A DNA stretch of 64,000 nucleotides from a bacterium (GTDB lineage: Bacteria > Pseudomonadota > Alphaproteobacteria > Sphingomonadales > Sphingomonadaceae). Each line of letters begins with the position of its first letter. Within the stretch, counting starts at the first letter, position 1. The notes beneath the pieces were generated by a model. That model was not told where the DNA came from, ran no database searches, and worked only from the letters and a program-made list of their open reading frames with translations. Below, piece by piece: positions 9,012-18,458 of the stretch. The translations under genes and the position numbers were made by a program. The stretch lies in NCBI GenBank assembly GCA_030824575.1, contig JAVBXL010000156.1:1-64000 (forward strand). Reading direction: 5' to 3'.

Positions 9012-9834
9012 GATCCGACCTTTCTGGCTGGGCGTCGCTCGGCCGCTGACTGGGCGTGCGGCTGTCGATGTCGAAATGGTCACCGGCGCTCAACACATGG
9101 AGATGGACGCCATGCATGGAGAGCGTGCGATCGGGGTGAGCCTTGGCAATGTTCGACTGGGTGACATGGGCGGCGTCTACCACATAGACGGCGCCGACGC
9201 CGATGACCTGGAACATGCGATCGCGTACAACGATGGCGGTATTCTCGTCGATGCCGATGCCGATGACGCGCGGATTCTGCGCGACGGCGCCGAGCAGCCG
9301 CCCGATCCGGCCGCGTTCGGCGAAATGCTGGTCGATGATCGCCCCCTCTACGAAGCCGAGGCCCGGCGCCATATGGAGGTCGCCGATACGATGGGTTTCG
9401 CGGCTGGAGCCCTTGACCAGCATGATCTCGCTCATCGCCGCAGCACCGGCCGACGTACCCGCGACCAGCCCGCCCCGGTCGTGCAGGTCGCGGACCATGG
9501 TTTCGATCGGGGTGTCGCCGATCTGGCTCGAGATGCGGAGCTGGTCGCCGCCCGTGAAAAAAATGCCCCCAGCATCATTGAACGCGTCGGCGACTTGCAC
9601 GTCGTGACTCTCCGCACGATCATGGATGTAGAGTTCGACCAGTTCTCCCACGCCCAGATCGGCGAACGCCTTCTGATAGGTGGTGAAATAGCCTTCAGGC
9701 TCGTGGCTCGCGATCGTTGCGATGATGAGCTTGCGTCCCTGCACCTCCGCGGCGATCGCCTTCAGGATGGCGCGCTTGTCCTCCTTGTCCTCATGCCCGC
9801 CGATGATGATGAGCGGCCCTATTTTCTCTGTCAT
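8980..9834 (-). CDS. cphB: Cyanophycinase
   Basis: A serine exopeptidase of 284 residues (peptidase S51) that cuts cyanophycin into beta-Asp-Arg dipeptides. The nucleophile is S128 in 'AGTSAGAAAMSE', preceded by the family's 'FTGGDQLRI' block and followed by 'IDQHFAERGR'. ATG 9834 is preferred over an upstream GTG because it overlaps the isoaspartyl peptidase stop as ATGA, indicating translational coupling. No signal peptide is present, so it acts on intracellular granules. Together with the neighbouring synthetase and isoaspartyl peptidase it makes a complete make-and-break cyanophycin cycle. Confidence 0.92.
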   Translation of the reverse strand: MTEKIGPLIIIGGHEDKEDKRAILKAIAAEVQGRKLIIATIASHEPEGYFTTYQKAFADLGVGELVELYIHDRAESHDVQVADAFNDAGGIFFTGGDQLRISSQIGDTPIETMVRDLHDRGGLVAGTSAGAAAMSEIMLVKGSSRETHRIGDLHMAPGLGFVEGAIIDQHFAERGRIGRLLGAVAQNPRVIGIGIDENTAIVVRDRMFQVIGVGAVYVVDAAHVTQSNIAKAHPDRTLSMHGVHLHVLSAGDHFDIDSRTPSQRPSDAQPERSDHEHAAARPRA

Positions 9835-10700
9835 GTATACCACTCCCTAAGATCGTCAGCATGGGTGCCGGCGCGTGGCGCATCGAGCCAGTCCGCCGCA
9901 ACCGCGACCGAAAATTGTGCGCTGTTGTGCGCAATGCCGAACCCGCCATCGGAATCGAGTACGATCGCGCCGGCTTCGCCGCCCGTCCGTTCGAGCCGGG
10001 TGATCGCCATTTGTGCGGCTGCGAGCGCTCCGTTGCCTGGAAGGGCAAAGAGGATATGCGCCGCCAGCATGCCGCGGGCGATGCTCTCGCCTTCGCCCGA
10101 CAGGGCAGTCGCGCCCGCGCGATCGTCCGCATAGAGCCCGCAGCCGGGCAAGGGCGTATCGCCTACCCGTCCGACCATCTTGCCTTCGAGACCCCCGGTT
10201 GAACCCGCTGCCGCGACATGCCCGGCCTGATCGCGCGCGATGCAGCCTACGGTATCGCATCCGCCCGGAGACGGTATCGATCCCGCATCGGCAGGCTCGG
10301 CGCCGATATGTGTCGCAAATTGCCGTGCCCCCTCGCCGACCAGCAGGATCGGCGTTTCGTCCAGCATCGCCCTGGCAACCGAAACGGGATGACGCACTTC
10401 CCGGATCGCGCCGACGCCACCGATCGCCAGCGTGTGGCCGTCCATGACAGCAGCGTCCATTTCCACATTTCCCGCAGCGTTGCGCACTGATCCCGTGCCA
10501 GCATTGAAATCAGGTAGATCTTCAAGCACACGCACGGCGGCTTCCACGGCGTCGATCGCCGAGCCACCTTGTGCGAGAATATCACCGCCAGCCTTTGCCG
10601 CCTGAGCGCATCCCGCTGCGAAACGAGCGCGATCCTGGCGCGGGATGGATCGCGCGCCGCCATGCACCACCAAGGTCCATGCGCTCTTATTTGTCGGCAC
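9831..10700 (-). CDS. iaaA: Isoaspartyl peptidase/L-asparaginase (Ntn hydrolase)
   Basis: A 289-residue type 2 asparaginase that hydrolyses beta-aspartyl dipeptides. The autoprocessing site is 'GCDTVGCIARD', with T150 the predicted new N-terminal nucleophile. Substrate-binding signatures 'VGRVGDTPLPGCGLYAD' and 'GEGE' follow, and the N-terminal 'VVHGGA' is typical. The GTG start at 10698-10700 overlaps the cphA 3' end by 14 nt, and the stop overlaps cphB by 4 nt. In this operon its likely job is to split beta-Asp-Arg released by cyanophycinase into aspartate and arginine. Confidence 0.9.
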   Translation of the reverse strand: MPTNKSAWTLVVHGGARSIPRQDRARFAAGCAQAAKAGGDILAQGGSAIDAVEAAVRVLEDLPDFNAGTGSVRNAAGNVEMDAAVMDGHTLAIGGVGAIREVRHPVSVARAMLDETPILLVGEGARQFATHIGAEPADAGSIPSPGGCDTVGCIARDQAGHVAAAGSTGGLEGKMVGRVGDTPLPGCGLYADDRAGATALSGEGESIARGMLAAHILFALPGNGALAAAQMAITRLERTGGEAGAIVLDSDGGFGIAHNSAQFSVAVAADWLDAPRAGTHADDLREWYT

Positions 10701-13461
10701 GCACGGCCCCTCTGCTTAAGCTCTCGGGTGTCTCCGGCTGGAACGCCATGACCTGGCCATGCACCTCTTCAACCCGGGTTGGGAAGAGAAGGACCAAATC
10801 GCCGGGACGAGCCAGACGGAGCGTGGCAAGGACGGCGTCACGCTCCTCAAGGACGAAGCTGACCTGCCTGGCGGATGCGCCTGCCGACCGCGCGCCTTTT
10901 TCGAGCAGTCTTAACACCTCGCCGCGGGGACGGCCGCGACCGTCGGGCCCTTCGCGAAAGACGATATGGTCCAGCATGGGAACGGCCGTCGCGCCCATTT
11001 GCATGATGTCCTCGTCACGCCGGTCCCCGGGCATGCTGACCATGCCGATGCTTCGCCCGCCGCCTGTGTTCAAATTGCCCAGACAGTGGCCGAGCGCGCG
11101 CATACTGGCGATATTATGCGCATAGTCGATGACCACCCGGAAGGGATGGACGTCGATGATGTTGAAGCGGCCGGGATTGTCCGTGAAATTCGACGTAAAG
11201 CGCTTGAGCGGTTTGGCGATCTGTTCCGGCGTGACGCCAAGGGCAGTGGCGACGGCGCAAGCGGCCAGCGCATTTTCGACATTGAATGCCGCCGCGCCCC
11301 CCAGCGATGCGGGCATGTCGGACACGGGGATGATCGCCGTCCTCTGATCGCCTTCGTACAGGACAAGGCTGGCCGCGCCACTGTCCTCTTCGAGCAGGAT
11401 CGCTCGGCCGCTTGCTGCGACATGGGCTGCCATTACGGGGTGCGCGATCGAGCCCGTGCGGCTGAACCAGATGATGCGGCCACGGCTTCGCCGCGCCAGT
11501 GCACGGACACGCCGGTCATCGAAATTAAGGACTGCAAAGCCGCGCTGCGCGACGCTGCGGACCACCACGGCCTTGACCGCTGCCAGATCCTCCAGCGTAT
11601 CAATCCCGCCCACGCCCAGATGATCTTCGCTGATATTGAGCACCGCGCCGACCGTCGCGTAATCGAACCCCAAGCCTTCGCGCAATATGCCGCCCCGCGC
11701 CGTCTCCAGGACAGCGACATCGACAGCAGGATTATGCAGCAGCATCCTGGCACTTTTTGGCCCACTGGAGTCGCCCGACTTTAGGAGCAAGTCGTTGACA
11801 TAGACACCGGTGGTGGTGGTGAGGCCGACCGTCTGATAGATGCCGCGCAGGATCGCGGCAACCATCCGCGCCGTCGTGGACTTGCCATTCGTACCGGTGA
11901 TTGCAACGACCGGTATCCGGCTTGTCATCGCTTGCGGATAAAGCATAGCGATCACCGGTGCCGCGACATCGCGCGCCGGACCTTCGGACGGGGCCAAGTG
12001 CATGCGGAAGCCAGGCGCCGCGTTGACCTCGACGATACCGCCGCCGGTCTCGTTGACGGACCGCGCTATGTCGGGCGACAGAAAATCGATGCCGGCGATA
12101 TCGAGCCCGATTGCGCGCGCCGCCATTTCAGCGATTAGGCGATTGTCGGGATGAACCTTCTTAGTGCGGTCGATAGCAGTGCCGCCGCTCGACAGATTGG
12201 CGGTGCCACGCAGCAAGACATGTTCGCCCGCGCCTGGAACGGTCTCGATCGTCCTGCCCTGCTTTTCTAACGCGTCTACTAGCGCGGCATCGACCCGGAT
12301 CTTCGTCAGCATACTTTCATGCCCGTCGCCACGGCGAGGATCGGCGTTGACGAAGGCGATCAGTTCTCCAACGGATCGGATGCCATCGCCCACGACATGC
12401 GCCGGCACGCGTTCCGCCACCGCGACTAGTTTGCCATCGACTACCAGCATGCGGTGATCGTTGCCGGGAAGATGCTTTTCGACGATGACCCGGCTGCTGA
12501 TCTTGGCCGCATGGTCGAACGCTTTGCCTATGTCAGCGGGCGTCTCGACGAAGGTGCTGACGCCGCGCCCGTGATTGCTGTCGAGCGGCTTAATGACGAG
12601 GGGCCCGTCCAGTTTCTGCGCTGCCGCCAGCGCGTCCTCGACGGTTCTGACGACGATACCCTTGGGCACCGGGAGGCCGGCGGCGGTCAGCAGCGCCTTG
12701 GTCGCATCCTTGTTGCCCGCAAGCGAGACCGCGATCTGCGGAGTGCGTCCGGTGATGCTCGCACGCAAACGCTGCTGCCGGGTGCCCCAGCCAAGCAGGA
12801 GCAACCCCTGCTGGTCCAGCCGGGCGACTGGTATCGTGCGACGCCGGGCAGCCTCGGCCAAAGAGGCCGTGGTCGGCTCCAGCGCCGATCGTCTGCGAAG
12901 CGCGATCAAATGCTCGACCGTCGCGCCGACATCCAGGCCGTCGCCCCCGACCGGGGCAGGCAGCAGCGCCCCGCCATCCCATCGGCGGAACCACACCGGG
13001 AGCAGCGCCGCGACCAGCGCGATGGCGGCGGCGCCGGCAGCTAGGCCGACATCTTCCTCTAGATAGCGGTACAGGATGTTGTAGACGCCGGGCCTGCCCG
13101 GCACGCTGCGGGTCTTGCCGCGGGATACGGGGCTCCCCGCCAGCGTCTGCAATTCCAGCGCCACATGCTCGATGACATGGCCGAGCCACGTGCCCTCGCG
13201 CAAACGTCTCGGAAACCCGCCCTCATGCGGGCAGCTGCAGCCGTGACGCGCCAGCCCGGGAAGAGCGGCAAGAAGGCGGTCGGTAAAGTCGGGCAGTCTA
13301 TCGGTCGGCGAGGCTTCCAGTTCGCCTAGCGCGACCTGGATGCGGATCATGGGCAGGCGACCAAAGAGATGCGGCCCACGATAGACGTTCCTCGCGAGGA
13401 CATGCAGGCCTATACGTTTCTCACCGTCGGCAAAACCTAGGTCGTTCATGTTAACATCCAT
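10687..13461 (-). CDS. cphA: Cyanophycin synthetase
   Basis: A 924-residue ATP-dependent ligase that builds the poly-Asp backbone and attaches Arg side chains. It has an N-terminal domain (1-160), an ATP-grasp domain (about 210-490; 'KPLDSNHGRGVST', 'GIDFLSPD', 'VEVNAAPGFRMH') and a Mur-ligase-like domain starting with the P-loop 'ITGTNGKSTT' (about 523-530), followed by 'ETARGGILREGLG'. The length is near the family norm of about 870-900. ATG 13461 is used; ATG 13449 is also possible. It is followed without gaps by iaaA and cphB, which is the expected storage-polymer operon. Confidence 0.93.
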   Translation of the reverse strand: MDVNMNDLGFADGEKRIGLHVLARNVYRGPHLFGRLPMIRIQVALGELEASPTDRLPDFTDRLLAALPGLARHGCSCPHEGGFPRRLREGTWLGHVIEHVALELQTLAGSPVSRGKTRSVPGRPGVYNILYRYLEEDVGLAAGAAAIALVAALLPVWFRRWDGGALLPAPVGGDGLDVGATVEHLIALRRRSALEPTTASLAEAARRRTIPVARLDQQGLLLLGWGTRQQRLRASITGRTPQIAVSLAGNKDATKALLTAAGLPVPKGIVVRTVEDALAAAQKLDGPLVIKPLDSNHGRGVSTFVETPADIGKAFDHAAKISSRVIVEKHLPGNDHRMLVVDGKLVAVAERVPAHVVGDGIRSVGELIAFVNADPRRGDGHESMLTKIRVDAALVDALEKQGRTIETVPGAGEHVLLRGTANLSSGGTAIDRTKKVHPDNRLIAEMAARAIGLDIAGIDFLSPDIARSVNETGGGIVEVNAAPGFRMHLAPSEGPARDVAAPVIAMLYPQAMTSRIPVVAITGTNGKSTTARMVAAILRGIYQTVGLTTTTGVYVNDLLLKSGDSSGPKSARMLLHNPAVDVAVLETARGGILREGLGFDYATVGAVLNISEDHLGVGGIDTLEDLAAVKAVVVRSVAQRGFAVLNFDDRRVRALARRSRGRIIWFSRTGSIAHPVMAAHVAASGRAILLEEDSGAASLVLYEGDQRTAIIPVSDMPASLGGAAAFNVENALAACAVATALGVTPEQIAKPLKRFTSNFTDNPGRFNIIDVHPFRVVIDYAHNIASMRALGHCLGNLNTGGGRSIGMVSMPGDRRDEDIMQMGATAVPMLDHIVFREGPDGRGRPRGEVLRLLEKGARSAGASARQVSFVLEERDAVLATLRLARPGDLVLLFPTRVEEVHGQVMAFQPETPESLSRGAVRADK

Positions 13462-13496
13462 TGGCAGCAGGGCCAGGTCCGCGTCTGTGGAAATAA

Positions 13497-13691
13497 TTAT
13501 CGCATATCATTCGATGATTGCGTCTGCGCGATCGCCGCAGCGGCAATAAGGCTCTCTCCGGTGCCAACGGCAGCCTCCGGGGTCATTGTAACGGCGACGC
13601 CGTCAGGTCCGTCGAGGATGACGAGGCCGTCTTCCGCGCTAGCGACACCGGGCGTGGTCTGCGCTTGCGGACCGGAAACTTGCTCTGTCAT
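13497..13691 (-). CDS. Small acidic protein upstream of cphA
   Basis: A 64-residue peptide of unknown function beginning MTEQVSGPQAQ, with a core 'DGLVILDGPDGVAVTMTPEAA' and no Cys, signal peptide or membrane segment. Its ATG (13689-13691) overlaps the stop of the HTH remnant upstream as ATGA, and it ends 35 nt before cphA. It looks like a real short gene with strand and spacing of the operon. A small accessory or regulatory protein of cyanophycin metabolism is possible, but nothing in the sequence shows it. Confidence 0.65.
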   Translation of the reverse strand: MTEQVSGPQAQTTPGVASAEDGLVILDGPDGVAVTMTPEAAVGTGESLIAAAAIAQTQSSNDMR

Positions 13692-14020
13692 TGCAGGACC
13701 CTTGATAGAGACGGCATGGGCCTCACAAGGCCATCGTCAATGTAACGATATGCGGGATCAAATTGCCCCTGCGCCAGTCGCTCGGGTTCAAATATCTCGA
13801 CAGGCGAGGAACGGAAGACGCACAACCGGTCTTCGCGCAGCGATCGCAGCATCCTGTTCACATGAACATTGTTGAGGCCGCAGATCTGATATAGCGGCTC
13901 CCCCGCCCCCAGGCTCAGGCCGCGTTTGTCTCTCAGGAAGCGATCGATGAACATTATGAAACCTTGCCGAAGCGTCGGCAGGACAACCGCGCACCGTCCA
14001 AACGGACGAGCTCGGTGCAT
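13688..14020 (-). pseudogene. Crp/Fnr-family regulator remnant, HTH only
   Basis: The C-terminal part of a Crp/Fnr protein: 'CGLNNVHVNRMLRSLREDRLCVF' is the recognition helix-turn-helix, followed by the 'PERLAQGQFDPAYRYID' tail. The cyclic-nucleotide-binding-like sensor domain of about 140 residues is absent. Before residue 35 ('MFIDRFLRDKRG') the frame has no family similarity. It is therefore a truncated relic, or a small HTH-only protein starting at ATG 13954. It is translationally coupled to the small protein ahead of cphA, so translation through it may still matter. Confidence 0.7.
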
Positions 14021-14039
14021 GTTGCGCCCTGATCCTGCA

Positions 14040-14065
14040 AATCGTGATGACGCAGATTAACTTTG
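14040..14065. repeat. 26-bp imperfect direct repeat, copy 1
   Basis: This copy sits just upstream of the Crp/Fnr remnant and matches 14775-14800 at 23 of 26 positions, with core AATCGTGATGAC. The second copy lies about 140 bp upstream of the catalase gene. Either it is a shared regulatory site or the flank of a duplicated segment. Confidence 0.6.
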
Positions 14066-14125
14066 CGCTTCAGGCCCCCCAGGTCGCAGCGAAACGCGCG
14101 ATCGCCGACCCGAGGTCCGGCATGA

Positions 14126-14640
14126 TCAGGCCACGCTTACTTGTAAGCGGCGCGTGATGCGGACAATGATGACAAGATCGAGCATCGCGCGAACCAGATC
14201 GGGAACATATGTTGGTGAGATCACACCATCCGAGGCTGCCGCGAACCGCCGCCCATCACGTAGAGCCTCGATGATGTGCATCGCGAAACTCTGCCGGACA
14301 TAGGGCGAGAAGAAGGCGGCGGTACGAACCAGGAGCGCACGCCGGTCGAGGGCTTCGAGCGAGGCGTCAGCGTGCGCCTTACTGTCCTTTGCTCGATCTT
14401 TGGCCTCGTGAACGCGAATCCATCCCGCGCAGTTGATGACGGCCCAAGGGGAAAGGTTGTCCAGTGCGCAGGCGACTGAGCGAGGAGCTCCAAGATAGAG
14501 ACCTTGCCGGTCGGTAAGCACATGGTTGATACCGCGCAGCAGGCACGCGCCGGCGAAGGCCTGGCCCAGCGTCCCGGTGGCACCGGTGATAGGCAATGGC
14601 CGCGTCGGCCCTGCCCCCTCCGCTTGATGGCGCGGCTACC
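14126..14640 (-). pseudogene. RmlD-like NAD(P)-binding sugar-nucleotide reductase fragment
   Basis: Fragment of a dTDP-4-dehydrorhamnose reductase-like domain. The Rossmann motif 'PITGATGTLGQAF' at the start lacks a proper initiator (in-frame TTG at 14596, open upstream), 'AVINCAGWIRVHEA' matches the family, but the segment containing the catalytic YxxxK is missing. 'LVRTAAFFSPY' and 'ISPTYVPDLVRAMLDL' from the C-terminal half then follow directly. An internal deletion and a frameshifted C-terminus make it non-functional. In sphingomonads such a domain is often the C-terminal part of a larger glycosyl-hydrolase-like protein, so this may be the tail of one. Confidence 0.7.
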
Positions 14641-14774
14641 AACCACCCCGCGACAGGACCGGATGCGCGGGTCTTGTCCTAACAACCTTCCGCATTGGAG
14701 CCCGTGCGCCCAGATGGCTTGAAGCAACATCTGTCAATGCGATTGTCGATCGGCCGTTCAAACCTGCCCCGCAC

Positions 14775-14800
14775 AATCGTGATGACACAGGTTAATTTTG
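14775..14800. repeat. 26-bp imperfect direct repeat, copy 2 (upstream of katE)
   Basis: Partner of 14040-14065 with three mismatches, located in the 5' region of katE. The placement suggests a regulator-binding or promoter element, but no known operator consensus was recognised. Confidence 0.55.
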
Positions 14801-14936
14801 CTGGCCGCCCGGCAACTACCGACCGGCCCGCGGGTTCTGGTTCCGATTTCACGCCCATGGCGACGCAGCCTTGTGCCCGGTTACGCCGGGCGAGGTTCTC
14901 CGTCCCCATCATCCGCTTTTAAACCGAGGACCCAAC

Positions 14937-17162
14937 ATGGCCAAGAAACCCAGTGCACCCAAGCCGTCCGCCAGCAAGGCACCTGTGACGCCCGCTGATC
15001 TGGCCGGAACGGACATCGGCGGGGAGTCCCCGCAGAAGGCTGCGGCCGTCCCAACCGACGCCATGATATCCATGTCGTTCGCCGAGCCGCAGGCCGCGGG
15101 CGGCGATACCCATCAGATCGTAGGTGGTGATATCGCGACCCTCACCACCCAGAACGGCATCCCGGTCGCAGATGACCAGAACAGCCTGAAGCAAGGCGCA
15201 CGCGGCCCAACGCTCTTGGAGGACTTCCACTTCCGCGAGAAAATCTTCCATTTCGACCATGAGCGCATCCCCGAACGGGTCGTTCACGCGCGCGGCTACG
15301 GCGCCCACGGCTTCTTCGAGCTGACCGACAGTCTGGCCGACGTCAGCCGCGCAGACATCTTCCAGCGCGTGGGCGAGAAGACGCCGGCTTTCGTCCGCTT
15401 CTCGACTGTCGCGGGCTCTAAAGGCTCCTTCGACCTCGCTCGCGACGTTCGGGGCTTCGCGGTCAAGCTCTATACGCAGGAGGGCAACTGGGACCTTGTC
15501 GGCAACAATATCCCCGTCTTTTTCATCCAAGATGCGATTAAGTTTCCAGACCTCGTCCATGCGGCCAAGCCCGAGCCGGATCGCGCCTTCCCCCAGGCGC
15601 AGACCGCGCACGATAATTTCTGGGACTTTGTCAGCCTGACGCCTGAGAGCTTTCACATGATCATGTGGACCATGTCGGATCGCGCGATCCCGCGCTCCTT
15701 TCGCACAATGGAGGGCTTTGGTGTCCACACGTTCCGCCTCGTCGATGCCAAAGGCAAATCGACCTTCGTCAAGTTTCACTGGAAGCCCAAGCAGGGCCTG
15801 CAGTCGGTGGTCTGGAACGAAGCGGTCAAGATCAACGGTGCCGACCCCGACTTCCACCGCCGCGACCTGTGGGACGCGATCAACAGCGGCGACTTCCCGG
15901 AATGGGAACTGGGCGTGCAGTTGTTTGACGATGCTTTCGCCGACAGCTTCGACTTCGATGTACTAGATGCGACCAAGATCATTCCCGAGGAGCTGGTGCC
16001 GATCCGTGTCGTCGGCCGGCTGGTCCTAGATCGGGTCGTCGACAATTTCTTCGCCGAGACCGAGCAGGTTGCTTTCTGCACCCAGAATGTGCCGCCGGGC
16101 ATCGATTTCTCGAACGATCCGCTGTTGCAGGGGCGCAACTTTTCCTATCTCGACACCCAGATCAAGCGGCTGGGCAGTCCGAACTTCACCCATATCCCTA
16201 TCAATGCGCCCAAATGCCCGATGGCGCATTTCCAGCAGGACGGGCATATGGCGATGCGCAACCCCGTGGGCCGCGCGAATTACGAGCCCAACAGCTGGGG
16301 TGCCGCGCAAGGCGGCCCGCGCGAGGACCCAGTGCGTGGCTTCCCTAGCTTTGCCGAAACCGCCAGCGGCCCCAAGCAGCGTGTGCGATCCGAAAGCTTC
16401 GCCGATCATTACAGCCAGGCGCGGCAGTTTTTTGTCAGCCAGACGCCGATCGAACAGAAGCATATTGGCGACGCGCTGGTGTTCGAACTGTCGAAGGTTG
16501 AACGGCCCGACATTCGATCGCGCACCGTCTCGCACTTGCTAAACATCGATCCGACGCTGGCCGCGATTGTCGCAAATGGCCTTGGCCTTGCGCTTCCCGA
16601 CCCTGCCGTGGCGGCACGCACGCCGATCATCGATCTGCCGGCGTCCGACAAGCTCAGCATAGTCAAGAATGGACCCGACAGTTTCAAGGGCCGCAAGCTT
16701 GGCATCCTACTGAGCGACGGCGCGGACGCGGCCATCGTGAAAGCGTTGATCGCGGCGGTCGATGGCGAAGGCGCGGTCTATGAGGTGATTGCGCCGAAGA
16801 TCGCCGGCGTTACTTTATCCGACGGCACCACGGTCGCGGCCAAGCACAAGATCGACGGCGGTCCATCGGTATTGTTCGATGCGGTCGCCATCGTCGTCTC
16901 GGCCGAAGGTGCAGCCCTGCTGTCGCTCGACGCCGCAGCCAAGGACTTCGCCACCGATGCCTTTGCACATTGCAAATATATCGGCATCAGCGCCGAGGCG
17001 GAGACAATCTTCGTCAAGGCTGGCATCGCAGACGATCTGGACGAGGCATGCCTGCCTTTAGCCAAGGCGGCCGATGCGAAGACCTTCCTGAAGGCTTGCC
17101 GAACCTTGCGCTACTGGCCACGTGAATTGGTCGTCGATCTCGACGCGCAGCCCGAAGCGTAG
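14937..17162 (+). CDS. katE: Large-subunit catalase (HPII/KatE type)
   Basis: A 741-residue clade 2 haem catalase that dismutates H2O2. The catalytic His is H117 in '[14 protein letters not shown]', the catalytic Asn lies in 'GNNIPVFF', and the haem-binding Tyr is in 'RNFSYLDTQ'. After about residue 570 comes the flavodoxin-like C-terminal domain typical of large-subunit catalases ('[22 protein letters not shown]'). The ATG at 14937 follows an AGGA ribosome site; the frame is open further upstream but has no better start. The first 75 residues are a Lys/Ala/Pro-rich extension. No signal peptide is seen, so it is cytoplasmic. It stands alone, transcribed away from the cyanophycin operon. Confidence 0.93.
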   Translation: MAKKPSAPKPSASKAPVTPADLAGTDIGGESPQKAAAVPTDAMISMSFAEPQAAGGDTHQIVGGDIATLTTQNGIPVADDQNSLKQGARGPTLLEDFHFREKIFHFDHERIPERVVHARGYGAHGFFELTDSLADVSRADIFQRVGEKTPAFVRFSTVAGSKGSFDLARDVRGFAVKLYTQEGNWDLVGNNIPVFFIQDAIKFPDLVHAAKPEPDRAFPQAQTAHDNFWDFVSLTPESFHMIMWTMSDRAIPRSFRTMEGFGVHTFRLVDAKGKSTFVKFHWKPKQGLQSVVWNEAVKINGADPDFHRRDLWDAINSGDFPEWELGVQLFDDAFADSFDFDVLDATKIIPEELVPIRVVGRLVLDRVVDNFFAETEQVAFCTQNVPPGIDFSNDPLLQGRNFSYLDTQIKRLGSPNFTHIPINAPKCPMAHFQQDGHMAMRNPVGRANYEPNSWGAAQGGPREDPVRGFPSFAETASGPKQRVRSESFADHYSQARQFFVSQTPIEQKHIGDALVFELSKVERPDIRSRTVSHLLNIDPTLAAIVANGLGLALPDPAVAARTPIIDLPASDKLSIVKNGPDSFKGRKLGILLSDGADAAIVKALIAAVDGEGAVYEVIAPKIAGVTLSDGTTVAAKHKIDGGPSVLFDAVAIVVSAEGAALLSLDAAAKDFATDAFAHCKYIGISAEAETIFVKAGIADDLDEACLPLAKAADAKTFLKACRTLRYWPRELVVDLDAQPEA

Positions 17163-17297
17163 GAGCGATCACATGTGCTGCGGCGGCTGGGTCGAATGGC
17201 CCGGTTCCGCGGCATTAATCTGCCTGCGGGGGTTGACCGGGGCTAAAGAGGGACAGCAGTTTTCAAGGATCGGCGCAAAATCGCCAGGCGCGACCCC

Positions 17298-17519
17298 TCA
17301 TGCGCGCCGGGCGAAGTGACAATCCTGGAAGCTAAGGTCGCCTTCCAGGACGAGCGCCACAAGCAGCGATGATGCTTCACCTGCCAGGTTCGACGTTGAC
17401 AGCCGGCGCCAGCGGATTGTGGCCTTCGCGCGTTTGTCCGCATCATCTGGAATCTCCCCAGCGGTGAGCGCCGACCCTTTTTCTAGAACCTGCTCCGCGC
17501 CCGATGCCTTGGTAGCCAT
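17298..17519 (-). CDS. Small hypothetical protein
   Basis: A 73-residue frame (MATKASGAEQVLEK...) with ATG at 17519 and no recognisable domain. An AGGAGG element lies about 30 nt upstream but is better placed for a two-codon frame, so translation is uncertain. It is listed because it is the only plausible frame between katE and the DUF72 gene. The rest of 17163-17732 holds nothing recognisable. Confidence 0.3.
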   Translation of the reverse strand: MATKASGAEQVLEKGSALTAGEIPDDADKRAKATIRWRRLSTSNLAGEASSLLVALVLEGDLSFQDCHFARRA

Positions 17520-17732
17520 ATCTATATATTCGCTCAGTTCATAATCCTCCTAAGCCAGTTAGGTCCGCTTGTGCCGACGCATGTCTTTGAACATTGTCGG
17601 CACCCGTCAGATCGGCGGTTCAGAACCCGCCGAACATCGCAAGGGCCAGCACCAGAATGGGCACCGCCAGGCTAAAACAAGGGAGGCCATGCGCTTGTTC
17701 AGGATTGTTTTTCCCGCGTATCGCCCGCTGTG

Positions 17733-18458
17733 TCAGAGCTCTAATCGGGACGAGAGTAGCATAGCGTCACCGATCGCAGCAGACTCGGCAGTATTGTCGA
17801 AGACGCACCAACTGCTCGCGGGCCGGCCAGCCACGCTCATCAGCGCGGGCAGAAAAGGCGCCATCCTTTCGTCGCCGTAAGCCGAGCGATAGACGCGGGG
17901 CGATCCGTGCAAGCGCCAATATTCAAATGCGCGGTAGCCGCCCGGCTCCACTGGTCGGGCCACAGGAAAAGGATCAGCCGCGACCCTGGCGATTCCCAGA
18001 TCGGCAAGTAGTCGGTCGGCGGGCGGTAGGAACCAGCTCGCATGTCGCGGCTCGCAGGCCGTCCGGACATCGGTCAGCCCGGACAACATTTCAAAGAAGT
18101 TGCCCACGGCCGTCTCATCAAAGGCGAGACTGGGTGGCAGCTGAAGCATCAGAACGTCCAGCTTGCTTCCCAACGCATCGATATTCTCAATGAACGTGGC
18201 CGTTTGTTCCCGGCAGTCGAGCAACCTGCATTGGTGGCTGACCGCTTTGGGCATCTTTACGGCAAATCGGAAATCTTGCGGCACGCTGTCGTGCCAGCGT
18301 GCCCAGGTCGATGACCGATGGGGACGATAGAAGGATGAATTGATCTCGACGCCACGGAACCGCGCCGCATAGCGCTGGAGAGCACTTCCTTCCTCAGGAA
18401 ACGCCTGTGCATGCCTTCTCGAAATGCTCCAGCCAGCCGTGCCGATAATCAATGTCAT
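17733..18458 (-). CDS. DUF72 (YecE-like) protein
   Basis: A 241-residue TIM-barrel-like DUF72 protein. Family signatures visible are 'IGTAGWSI' at the N-terminus, 'RFRGVEINSSFYRP', 'RFAVKMPKAVSH', 'VLMLQLPPSL', 'ACEPRHASWF', 'YWRLHGSPRVYRSAY' and 'CVFDNTAES'. The biochemical role of the family is not established. The length is slightly below the usual 240-290. The ATG start is at 18458. It is a monocistronic gene facing katE. Confidence 0.85.
   Translation of the reverse strand: MTLIIGTAGWSISRRHAQAFPEEGSALQRYAARFRGVEINSSFYRPHRSSTWARWHDSVPQDFRFAVKMPKAVSHQCRLLDCREQTATFIENIDALGSKLDVLMLQLPPSLAFDETAVGNFFEMLSGLTDVRTACEPRHASWFLPPADRLLADLGIARVAADPFPVARPVEPGGYRAFEYWRLHGSPRVYRSAYGDERMAPFLPALMSVAGRPASSWCVFDNTAESAAIGDAMLLSSRLEL

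Noticed and set aside
8965-10134. 389-residue open frame on the plus strand
   Set aside because: It is antisense to cphB and iaaA, which have clear catalytic motifs; the composition is that of a shadow frame.
12454-13066. Plus-strand frames antisense to cphA
   Set aside because: They mirror the N-terminal part of cyanophycin synthetase and carry no motifs.
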